64,000 nt of DNA from Anaerolineae bacterium (lineage in GTDB: Bacteria; Chloroflexota; Anaerolineae; Aggregatilineales; Phototrophicaceae), in contig JALHNT010000005.1 of NCBI GenBank assembly GCA_022843385.1, forward strand, positions 42,000-105,999. The letters are read 5' to 3'. Shown one piece after another: positions 1 through 8,491 of this stretch. Position numbers and translations under genes: made by a program. Each line of letters begins with the position of its first letter. Position 1 is the first letter of the stretch. A model generated the notes under the pieces. It worked only from the letters and a program-made list of their open reading frames with translations, did no database searches and was not told the origin of the DNA.

Positions 1-1197
1 GTGACGTTCCTCGTGCTATTGATCGCGGCTGGCGTTCGCACCGCCCCGACCATCATCATCGAGCCGCTGGAACGGGAATTCGGCTGGTCACGTGAGAGCA
101 TTTCGCTGGCGATTGGCATCAGCCTGTTCATCTTCGGCTTCGGCGGCCCGCTGGGTGGCACATTGATTGACCGCTTCGGCCCGCGCCGGGTGATGCTGGG
201 CGGGATGACGCTGATCGCGCTCGGTCTGGCCCCGCTGCTGCTGCTCGATAACCTGGGGCAGCTCTATGTGTTCTGGGGCGTGGTGGTCGGCATCGGCACC
301 GGTGCGCTGGCCGGGACGCTGGGAGCGACGGTGGCGCTGCGCTGGTTCAACCAGTATCGCGGCATCGCAGTGGGCGTCTTCGGCGCGGCCTCGGCTGCCG
401 GGCAGTTGATCTTTGTGCCAGGACTGATCGCGGTGGAAGAGCTGGGGGGCTGGCGTTCCGTCATTGGCCTGCTGGCGGCGCTGGCGGTCATCGTCCTGAT
501 TCCAACTCTGTTCTTCATGCGTAACCGTCCAGAAGACGTTAACCTCAAACCGCTGGGCGAAGCCACCCTGGCAACCCAGCAGGTGGATAGCCGTTCCACC
601 CCGCTGCGCGAGGCCATCCGCACCCGTGATTTCTGGCTGCTGGCGGCCAGCTTCTTCGTCTGTGGCTACACCACCAACGGACTGATCGGCACCCATCTGC
701 TGCCGCACACGCTGGAGCATGGCTTCGTCAAGGCCGATGTCTCGTGGGCGCTGGGCATTATGGGTCTGATGAACATCATCGGCACCACGCTCTCCGGTTG
801 GCTGAGTGACCGCTTTGATAATCGCAAGCTGCTGGCGACCTATTACGGTTTCCGCGCCCTGTCGCTGGCGGCGCTACCCTTCATCCTGGAGATGCAGGGG
901 ATGTTGATCTTCGCCATCGTCTATGGCCTGGACTGGGTCGCAACTGTCCCGCCGACCGTCAACCTGACGGCGCAGCGCTTCGGGCGCGGCTCGCTGGGGA
1001 CACTCTATGGCTGGATTTTCTGCTCGCACATGATCGGCGCGGGCATCGCGGCCTATGCCGGTGGGTTCTTCCGCGATCTGTTGGGGGATTACCACCTGAT
1101 CTTCATCTCCGCCGCCGTGCTAGGCATCATCGCTTCCGGCCTGGCGCTGGGCATCAGCATTCGCGGCAGCCGCAAACGTCCCGCGCCGGCCACCTGA
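1..1197 (+). CDS. MFS transporter (5' end may lie outside the window)
   Basis: 398 aa ORF from the window edge with about 12 hydrophobic helices and the MFS-like motif 'GGTLIDRFGPRRVMLGG'; GTG start at base 1. Confidence 0.88.
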   Translation: MTFLVLLIAAGVRTAPTIIIEPLEREFGWSRESISLAIGISLFIFGFGGPLGGTLIDRFGPRRVMLGGMTLIALGLAPLLLLDNLGQLYVFWGVVVGIGTGALAGTLGATVALRWFNQYRGIAVGVFGAASAAGQLIFVPGLIAVEELGGWRSVIGLLAALAVIVLIPTLFFMRNRPEDVNLKPLGEATLATQQVDSRSTPLREAIRTRDFWLLAASFFVCGYTTNGLIGTHLLPHTLEHGFVKADVSWALGIMGLMNIIGTTLSGWLSDRFDNRKLLATYYGFRALSLAALPFILEMQGMLIFAIVYGLDWVATVPPTVNLTAQRFGRGSLGTLYGWIFCSHMIGAGIAAYAGGFFRDLLGDYHLIFISAAVLGIIASGLALGISIRGSRKRPAPAT

Positions 1198-1389
1198 GCG
1201 ACAGACGAAGAAGATTTCACCACAGAGGCGCAGAGAACACAGAGCGGAATCAGAGGTCTTTTCCTTTCAACTCAGCACTTTGAACTCCTGAGCCCTATTG
1301 CCGCCGGCGGAACGACAATGGGGGTGGCGGAATGACGGGAGCGATGCGCCGGTGTTAACGCGACCTGTTTCAGAGAGGTGATGTCGCGT

Positions 1390-2045
1390 CGTTGATTCAC
1401 AACATTCGTCAGATTCGTCAGATTCGCATCACTCCTTTTTGCGATTCGTGAATCTGGTGCCACTGTTTTCCCTCAAACGTTGCAACTGTTGCAAGTGTTG
1501 CAACTGCATTCGACCCATTTTATGCAACTGCATTTTGTGTCGTCGTCGTCGTCGGACAGACAAAGACGGAAAGACGAACACAGAGGACACAGAGGACACA
1601 GAGCGAAAACGGAGTGAGCCTGCACAAGATTCTGCAAATGCTGCAACTGCGAAAGCTGTTTTTTTGCAGATTGTGAGTTAGTCGTCAGTCGATAGTCATC
1701 AGTCATCAGAATAGTCCGAGAGAACACATTGCCGAAAATTCGTCAAATTCGTCAAATTCGTCAAAGTCAAACGTGCATTTTGTGACATTTGGCGTTTGGT
1801 CAGTAACGAGCAACGAGCAATGAATCATGAGTCTTTCCTCTGTTGACTGACGACTGATGACTGGCGACTTCCTGTCCTCAGCATACGCCCATTCGCCCCG
1901 TTACGGGTGAACTTTTGGTAAACTTTTTGGTACGACTTAAGGCGAGTCGGCGTTAACCTTTCTGCGGGAACAGGTAGGTTAAGGATGTTGGTGCAGGGTT
2001 AGAGAAGGGTTGAGAAAAATCAGGGTTAAGGGAGCAGAAAAGGAT
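1390..2045. repeat. Intergenic repeat module, copy 1 (microsatellite-like 5' part and conserved 3' block)
   Basis: Shares with 17310-17850 the ordered blocks 'GATTCGTCAGATTCGTCAGATTCGCATCACTCC', 'TTTTGTGTCGTCGTCGTCGTCGGACAGACA', 'AGACGGAAAGAC..ACACAGAGGAC', 'ATTCGTCAAA' repeats, and 'ACGGGTGAACTTTTGGTAAACTTTTTGGTACGACTTAAG'. Confidence 0.9.
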
Positions 2046-2186
2046 GAACGCTGGTCCGTGCTACAACGATGAGTATGGCTATATTTTTGCTCAATTCTGC
2101 ATACAATATCGATAACAATCGCTGTAATCAGGCAGTAGACTGCCTTGACAAGGGGTGTAGAATTTATATCTGGTCGAGACTTTCTT

Positions 2187-2294
2187 CTCTGAGTCCCCCG
2201 ACTGACTATGGGAGACTCAGAGTCTTTACCTGCACAGTCTACAGATGAATTTCAAGGTGTCTTTTGCAGGTCACCTTCTTCAGATGACCTGCAA
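2187..2294. other. Hairpin-rich intergenic segment downstream of csbD-like gene
   Basis: CTCTGAGTC(2187-2195)/GACTCAGAG(2214-2222) and a perfect 10-bp stem TTGCAGGTCA(2264-2273)/TGACCTGCAA(2285-2294). Confidence 0.6.
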
Positions 2295-2353
2295 CTGTAT
2301 CCTGACAAGTATACAGGTTGAACTGTTGAGACAGTCCCACGAAACTGATGCAA

Positions 2354-2569
2354 CTAGGTCTTCAGTTTATCAGCCCACTCCTGGATCTGTTTGTTGGCTT
2401 CATCCTTGGTGATGCCGTACTTCTCCTGGATTTTGCCCGCCAGGATTTCACGGTTGCCGTTGGCCTCCAGGAGTTCATCATCGGTCAACTTGCCCCATTT
2501 TTTCTTCAGGTCGCCCGTGAATTGCTTCCACTGACCACTGACCTTGTCCCAGTTACCGTTTGTTGCCAT
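2354..2569 (-). CDS. CsbD family stress-response protein
   Basis: 'MATNGNWDKVSGQWKQFTGDLKKKWGKLTDDELLEANGNREILAGKIQEKYGITKDEANKQI' is a classic CsbD sequence; start moved to the internal Met. Confidence 0.92.
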   Translation of the reverse strand: MATNGNWDKVSGQWKQFTGDLKKKWGKLTDDELLEANGNREILAGKIQEKYGITKDEANKQIQEWADKLKT

Positions 2570-2704
2570 GATCATTTTCCTTTCCATTCATCGACTAAAT
2601 CTTACAGGCAGATAGAGTTTGCCCGTTCGCTTGATAGCTAAGGAGGACATTCCCCGAAAGGTGAAACTGATGACGCGAGAGCAGATGTTGCTCTTCGCGC
2701 CCCA

Positions 2705-2854
2705 TCAGTTGATGCCGCGACCGCGGCTCAACAGGTTGAACGCAATCATAATCACCGCCACTACCAACAGGATATGCACCAACCCACCACCGATGCTTCC
2801 AATGAGGCCCAACGCCCACAGTACCAACAGTATGACAACAATTGTCCACAACAT
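2705..2854 (-). CDS. Lmo0937 family small membrane protein
   Basis: 'MLWTIVVILLVLWALGLIGSIGGGLVHILLVVAVIMIAFNLL' matches the family consensus pattern. Confidence 0.82.
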   Translation of the reverse strand: MLWTIVVILLVLWALGLIGSIGGGLVHILLVVAVIMIAFNLLSRGRGIN

Positions 2855-3121
2855 GAGAATATTCTCCTTTGATTCTTGACTACACATTCTCTACCGATAA
2901 AAGTACCAGCGATGCTGACGCCAACATCGGTCAACAGCCCCTGCCATGACTGGTATCATCATGGTTGTTGTTCAGGCAGCAGTTCCAACAATTAACCACC
3001 CAGGTCGTCCCGTTTGTCGCATATCTACCCTCTTCACATGTCTGTACTTCCCCAAATCCGCAAAGGATTTATTCCCTGGCAGCGCAGCATGGATTATTCG
3101 CTGGGACCATCGATTGGCGAT

Positions 3122-3946
3122 TTAATATCCTACAAGTCCAGTATTCCTGTCTTCAGGATCAGATTCTTTTTCAATCACCAGCATGGCCGGCACGCCAGTT
3201 AGGGCAGCGGGAATTGCGGTAACGGGGACTTTCGTGTCGGTTGCAGGGATAGTTACCGCAATCGGAAGCGACACATCTGTATCCTCATCATCAAACTGAG
3301 GTTCTTCCTCAACCACCGGTACGACTGTTATCGGCCTGGTATTGCGGGTAATAGTGGAGAGATCCTCCGGAAGGGGTTGGGCTGTATCCTCGTTTTCGAC
3401 AGGATCGGCACCGAAACCTTTCCATCCATCCAGCCGCCACAGATTGATACGCTCATGTATGTTAGTTGAACCATTGCGATTCATAATATCCTCAGCGCGC
3501 AGGGTGTCAGAAGTCTGAATGCTGATCAGTGTCCCGCCGCGTCGGATGCCCTCGGCATAATATGGAGCTTCGTCTTCAGGTACGCCACTCTTGACGAGCG
3601 CACCTGCGATGCCGCCTGTAATTGCGCCGGCCACTATACCGGTTAGCGCACCTACAATTGGTCCGGCTGCTATGGCTAACCCGATACCTGGAATGGTCAA
3701 CGCTGCTGCACCAACCAGCAAGCCCGTCAATGCGCCGACTACCGATCCAAAGCGCGCACCCTCGCCAGCTGTAACGGCCTCTTCTTTGGGAGCATAGTCT
3801 TTGTCCAGATAGTGACTGTACTGATTGTGAGCATCGTTTGTGATCAGGCTGATTGAACTGCGTGCAAAATTGGCGTTTACCAGGTCTTCGACGACCTGGC
3901 GTGCCACAGCAATGTCATCGTACAGTGCGACAATGGTCTTGGTCAT
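3122..3946 (-). CDS. General-stress-protein-like protein (YflT-type N-terminus with glycine-zipper segment)
   Basis: N-terminal 'TIVALYDDIAVARQVVEDLVNANFARSSISLITND' followed by a Gly/Ala-rich zipper 'GSVVGALTGLLVGAAALTIPGIGLAIAAGPIVGALTGIVAGAITGGIAGAL'. Confidence 0.75.
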   Translation of the reverse strand: MTKTIVALYDDIAVARQVVEDLVNANFARSSISLITNDAHNQYSHYLDKDYAPKEEAVTAGEGARFGSVVGALTGLLVGAAALTIPGIGLAIAAGPIVGALTGIVAGAITGGIAGALVKSGVPEDEAPYYAEGIRRGGTLISIQTSDTLRAEDIMNRNGSTNIHERINLWRLDGWKGFGADPVENEDTAQPLPEDLSTITRNTRPITVVPVVEEEPQFDDEDTDVSLPIAVTIPATDTKVPVTAIPAALTGVPAMLVIEKESDPEDRNTGLVGY

Positions 3947-4720
3947 AGTTGATTCACTTTCTCGAAAGTCAGGGATGTTTATGGCACATGCCTGAAACAG
4001 GATTGTTGAAAGGATGGTTCGGAAAAGTTTTTTCAGTCGCTTTAAGTGGTGTACCGAACCGTCACGACACTTATTGAGGAATTGGCGACTTTCGGATCTC
4101 CCGACCTTAACCGATGGTGGTTTATAGCCTTAAGGGAGCTTATAACCAGTATACGACCTAGATCTCATCCAAACATCCTTCGCCGGGGGGATTTACCTTT
4201 AGTCCTTTCGGATGATGTTCATGCCTGAACGTAGCATTCCGCACACGGCAAGGACAAAGTAAAGTATGGCACTAGAGGATCAATACCTTCGCCAAAATTT
4301 TTAGTACCATTGTAGTTGCCATGCGAAGCCATTCTTGATAGGTTTTGGTAGTTTGATAACCTGTCTTAGCCCCTTGTATATTGGGGAGGGGTGGGGATGC
4401 ATTGATTAGGCATGTTCATTTCGGTTTATCCATTAGTATTGTCATGTGCAAAGTCAAGCTAATATCGTTTTTGCTCCCACTATAGTTATTCCGAAGATTA
4501 TCGGTCACGCCGCACACACTGACCGTCCCATCCTGGCGCAGCCACTCACGGTTTCCAGCGGCATTCGTCGAGCCGGTACTTGGTGACGACACCATTTCAG
4601 ATCTGCTGGAAGCCCAGTTTGCAGCCACAAAGAGTCGGAATCGTCTGGCTATTGATGGGACTCTCCTGCTGTGCGCCGTGCCACCTTTTGGCTACAGTGG
4701 GAGTAAATTGTTCTTGAAAG

Positions 4721-6535
4721 GTGGGGATGGGTATGAAATCCTTTGATCTCTCCCAGGTGCGTCTGCTCGATGGTCCGTTCAAAGCGGCGCTGGAGCGTGA
4801 CGCAGCGTATCTACTGCAACTGGAGCCAGAGCGTTTACTCTACAACTTCCGGGTGAACGCCGGATTGCCAGCAACAGGAAAACCCTACGGCGGCTGGGAA
4901 GCGCCGGATTGTGAACTGCGTGGTCATTTCGTCGGGCATTATGTCTCGGCCTGCGCCCTGATGTATGCCAGCACAGGCCAATCCGTTTTCAAGGAGCGAG
5001 TGGGTGCGCTCGTCGCCGGTTTCGCTGAATGTCAGGCGGCGCTGCCATCACAGGGGTATCATCCCGGTTATCTGTCAGCCTTCCCGGAATCCTTCTTTGA
5101 CCGGGTCGAGGGCCGCAATCCGGTCTGGGCACCCTATTACACGTTGCACAAGATTATGGCCGGGCTGCTCGATGCTCATCTATACTGCGGCAATCCCCAG
5201 GCGCTGCCGGTGCTGGAAGACCTGACCGACTGGGTCCGGTTTCGCGTGGATAAGCTGAGCTACGAGCAGATGCAGATCACGCTGCTGATGGAGTTCGGCG
5301 GCATGAATGAAGTGCTGGCAAACCTGTATGGCGTGACGAAAAACCCTGACCACCTGCGGTTGTCGCTGGCCTTCAACGATGAAGTGGTGCTGGAGCCGTT
5401 GATGCGCGGCGAAGACCGCCTCAACCGCCTGCATGCCAACACGCAGATTCCCAAGCTAATCGGTCTGGCGCGGCAATACGAACTGACGGACGATACCCGG
5501 CTGCGCGATGCGGCGCGCTTCTTCTGGGAACGGGTGGCTTTTCATCATTCCTACGTCATCGGCGGTCACAGTGACGACGAACTCTTCTTCCCGCTGGATC
5601 GCTTCGCCGACCATCTCAGCTCGGTCAGCGCCGAGACCTGCAACACTTACAACATGCTCCGGCTGACGCGCCACATCTTCCAGTGGGAACCGTCGGCGCA
5701 GGCGATGGATTTCTACGAACGCGGCCTGTTCAATCACATCCTGGCCTCGCAGGACCCACACACCGGCATGATGCTGTACTTTGCCTCACTCAAGCCGGGG
5801 CATGTCAAGGTTTATAACTCGCCGGAAGAGTCGTTTTGGTGCTGCACCGGCACCGGCATCGAAAATCACGCCCGCTACGGTGAGAGCATCTACTTTCATG
5901 ACGAGGATGCCCTGTATGTCAACCTGTTCATTGCCTCAGAACTGAACTGGGCTGCACGCGGGCTGGCGTTGCGACAGGAGACTCGGTTCCCGGAGAGCGA
6001 TACCACACGCCTTACCCTGACTCTGAGTCAGCCGAGCCGCTTCCGACTGAACCTGCGTTATCCGGCGTGGGCGAAAGAGGCTCAGGTGACCATCAACGGC
6101 GCAGTCGAAACCATCCACGCCCAGCCAGGCAGTATCATCCCGCTCGAACGCGAATGGCAGAACGGCGATCAGATCGAACTGCGGCTGCCAATGCAGCTCC
6201 ACAGCGAGAGCCTGCCGGGTGCGCCGCATCTCGTGTCATTCCTGTATGGACCAATTGTACTGGCCGGGGCGCTGGGCGCTGCGGACATGCCCGATGTTTA
6301 CGTGCGTGACCCGAACACCCGTAACGCCGCCGTCAACTTCCTGCGGACGCCGCCTGTGCCAGGTCTGAACGGGACGCCGCAAATCGTCCTGTCACACATC
6401 GAGCCAGTCGCTGGTGAGCCGCTGACCTTCCGGTTGCAGGACGCGGATGCTGTAGGAATGATCGAACTCATTCCGTTCTATTGCCTGCATCATCAGCGGT
6501 ATACCGTCTACTGGTCGTGTGCCGCACCGGTCTAA
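4721..6535 (+). CDS. Glycoside hydrolase family 127 / DUF1680 protein (beta-L-arabinofuranosidase-like)
   Basis: 'VRLLDGPFKAALERDAAYLLQLEPERLLYNFRVNAGLP...YGGWEAPDCELRGHFVGHYVSACA' and 'ESFWCCTGTGIENHARYGESIYF'. Confidence 0.93.
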   Translation: MGMGMKSFDLSQVRLLDGPFKAALERDAAYLLQLEPERLLYNFRVNAGLPATGKPYGGWEAPDCELRGHFVGHYVSACALMYASTGQSVFKERVGALVAGFAECQAALPSQGYHPGYLSAFPESFFDRVEGRNPVWAPYYTLHKIMAGLLDAHLYCGNPQALPVLEDLTDWVRFRVDKLSYEQMQITLLMEFGGMNEVLANLYGVTKNPDHLRLSLAFNDEVVLEPLMRGEDRLNRLHANTQIPKLIGLARQYELTDDTRLRDAARFFWERVAFHHSYVIGGHSDDELFFPLDRFADHLSSVSAETCNTYNMLRLTRHIFQWEPSAQAMDFYERGLFNHILASQDPHTGMMLYFASLKPGHVKVYNSPEESFWCCTGTGIENHARYGESIYFHDEDALYVNLFIASELNWAARGLALRQETRFPESDTTRLTLTLSQPSRFRLNLRYPAWAKEAQVTINGAVETIHAQPGSIIPLEREWQNGDQIELRLPMQLHSESLPGAPHLVSFLYGPIVLAGALGAADMPDVYVRDPNTRNAAVNFLRTPPVPGLNGTPQIVLSHIEPVAGEPLTFRLQDADAVGMIELIPFYCLHHQRYTVYWSCAAPV

Positions 6536-6686
6536 GGGTCCGCAAAAGAATAAGTTACTGCTGCGCCAAAACCCTCACCCTAAATCCCTCTCCCTCATGG
6601 AGAGGGACTTTTTCTCCCCTTCGCCCTGAGGGAGAAGGGGCTGGGGGATGAGGGTAAAACCGAAAGTTATTCTTTTACGGAGCCTA
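6533..6686. mobile_element. MITE-like palindromic element (family A), TA-flanked
   Basis: TIR TCCGCAAAAGAATAAGTT(6539-6556)/AAGTTATTCTTTTACGGA(6664-6681), 16/18 paired; inner palindrome CCCTCACCC..CTCTCCCTC..GAGGGAGAAGGGG..GATGAGGG; TA on both sides. Confidence 0.8.
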
Positions 6687-6747
6687 AGCGCGCATCATCA
6701 GGTGGAAATGGGGGCGGGTGGAACAACCGGCCCGCCCGATTGAACGA

Positions 6748-7239
6748 TTACGAATGCACCTTCATCAGCTCGACCTGAAAGATCAGCGGCGCATAGGGTG
6801 GGATGACGCCGGGGATGCCCTGCGGCCCATAGGCCAGTTCAAACGGGATGTAGAATTCGTAGTGTGCCCCTTCGCTCATCAACTGCACACCTTCCGACCA
6901 GCCGGGGATGACCTGTGTCAGAAAGAACGAGATGGCTTGCCCCCGATCATAGGAGCTGTCGAACACCTTGCCATCGATCAGCGTGCCTTTGTAATGGACT
7001 TCCACTTCGCTCTGTCTGGACGGTTTCTTCCCCTGCCCCTCGCGCAGCACCTTGTACTGCAAACCGCTTTTCGTCGTCACCACGCCCGGCTGCTTGCCAT
7101 TAGCCGCCAGAAATGTGCGCCCTGCTTCCATCCGATTGCCTTCTTTCCTGTTGTGTTGCTCGATTAAAGGGTCGATTGTATGCCAGGTCGCGGGCTGAAT
7201 ACAAGCCGCCAGCGCCAATGAACTGGAGAGGAGCTTCAA
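6748..7239 (-). CDS. FKBP-type peptidyl-prolyl cis-trans isomerase
   Basis: 'GLQYKVLREGQGKKPSRQSEVEVHYKGTLIDGKVFDSSYDRGQAISFFLTQVIPGWSEGVQLM...LAYGPQGIPGVIPPYAPLIFQVEL'; true start may be internal (MEAGRTF). Confidence 0.93.
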   Translation of the reverse strand: MKLLSSSLALAACIQPATWHTIDPLIEQHNRKEGNRMEAGRTFLAANGKQPGVVTTKSGLQYKVLREGQGKKPSRQSEVEVHYKGTLIDGKVFDSSYDRGQAISFFLTQVIPGWSEGVQLMSEGAHYEFYIPFELAYGPQGIPGVIPPYAPLIFQVELMKVHS

Positions 7240-7326
7240 CTCCTTCTTCTTCAGCCCTCACGCTGAAGAGATTAGGGTTGATGACGGGGCTTCAGTTTCC
7301 TCAAATAACCGAGAAGGTAGATATGC

Positions 7327-8322
7327 TTACAGTCCGACGATCTTGGCAGCGACCTTAAGCTGCTTGGGCAGCAGCGGCAGGAAATCACCAAACTCCTTAT
7401 AGCGTCCGCTGTTGTAATCGTTCAGATAGCGTTTGAGAACGCTAATCATACCCGGCAACGTGGTCTTGCCAGCAGCCTTGCGCTCCATCAGTACATAAGC
7501 GTTGGCTTCGGACTTACTCACGCGCTCCTCAAGGTAGATGGCTGAAATCGCGCCGATATACAGGTTGGTGAACTGCTCCTGCCAGGTAGGATAACGGGCA
7601 CGGAACTGATCACTGACCGGCAGTGGAGTCTCGGAAGCCTGTGCTACCTTCTCGGCATGATGGCGCAGATAGTCGATCATCAGGATTTTGCAGTATTGTG
7701 AGAGCGCGACGCGCCGGATATAGGCCGGATCTTCGTCGAAGGGCCAGGGAGGGCTGTCCCCCCAGGCGAGGCGAGGCGGCGAAATACAGATGATACGATT
7801 GTCGAACAGCAGCGTGACTTCGGACTCGCTGGGATACGTTATGTTGGGGACGAATACGAGTTCCTGTTGCACCTCGCCGAAGAAGGGCTTGAGGGTTGGC
7901 TTGTAGGAGACTTCGCGGAAAGCGCGCTCGGCTTGGGCCAGCGCTGCCTGCCATTGAAATTCCTCATTCTTCCACAGCTTCTCCAAACCAGATTGGCTGT
8001 AAAAGTCACGCAGCAGCGCATTCCACCCCAGCGGCGCCCAGGTAGGCATCTGCTCAATTTCCAGGCCCGGCCAGGTCATGCGCAGGGCAAAATCGAACAG
8101 CGCTTCCATCGGTGCACCCTGGTCGAGAATATGCTGCATCCCCTGTACCGCAGGGTGCGCTTTCATCGGTTCAAGAAACTTGCGCGTGGCGCGGGCATGG
8201 GCATGCGTCCCATGTGGTTGGCGTTCCTGAGCTTTTTGCGGCCAATCGGTGATCGACAGAACCGCCGAGATCAGGCGAATTTGATCGCTGAGCTGAATCG
8301 TCACATCCTGCTGAATGGTCAT
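7327..8322 (-). CDS. Conserved hypothetical protein (possibly DUF4932-like)
   Basis: 331 aa ORF with plausible coding composition; family assignment is weak. Confidence 0.65.
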   Translation of the reverse strand: MTIQQDVTIQLSDQIRLISAVLSITDWPQKAQERQPHGTHAHARATRKFLEPMKAHPAVQGMQHILDQGAPMEALFDFALRMTWPGLEIEQMPTWAPLGWNALLRDFYSQSGLEKLWKNEEFQWQAALAQAERAFREVSYKPTLKPFFGEVQQELVFVPNITYPSESEVTLLFDNRIICISPPRLAWGDSPPWPFDEDPAYIRRVALSQYCKILMIDYLRHHAEKVAQASETPLPVSDQFRARYPTWQEQFTNLYIGAISAIYLEERVSKSEANAYVLMERKAAGKTTLPGMISVLKRYLNDYNSGRYKEFGDFLPLLPKQLKVAAKIVGL

Positions 8323-8491
8323 GCCTCACCCAATAAAGAGGGGAAAGAATTCACAATGGTTCAATTGTAAAGGGCAATCAAGGTTCGGGCAAGCGCCGCC
8401 AGTAAACGCAAGCCAATATGGAGTGGGTGAAAACCCGATCATCCTTTAGAATAAGATAGTGGAACCCAGTAGATGATGTGAGGGGATTGAG

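Noticed and set aside
1464-1560. Possible CRISPR-like short repeats (GTTGCAACTG..., GTCGTC...)
   Set aside because: Units are short, contiguous or irregular, without regularly sized unique spacers, and no cas genes are nearby.
6541-6680. Interpreting the palindrome after GH127 as a simple Rho-independent terminator
   Set aside because: TIRs with TA flanks and recurrence of the core elsewhere in the window fit a MITE better, although it could still terminate transcription.
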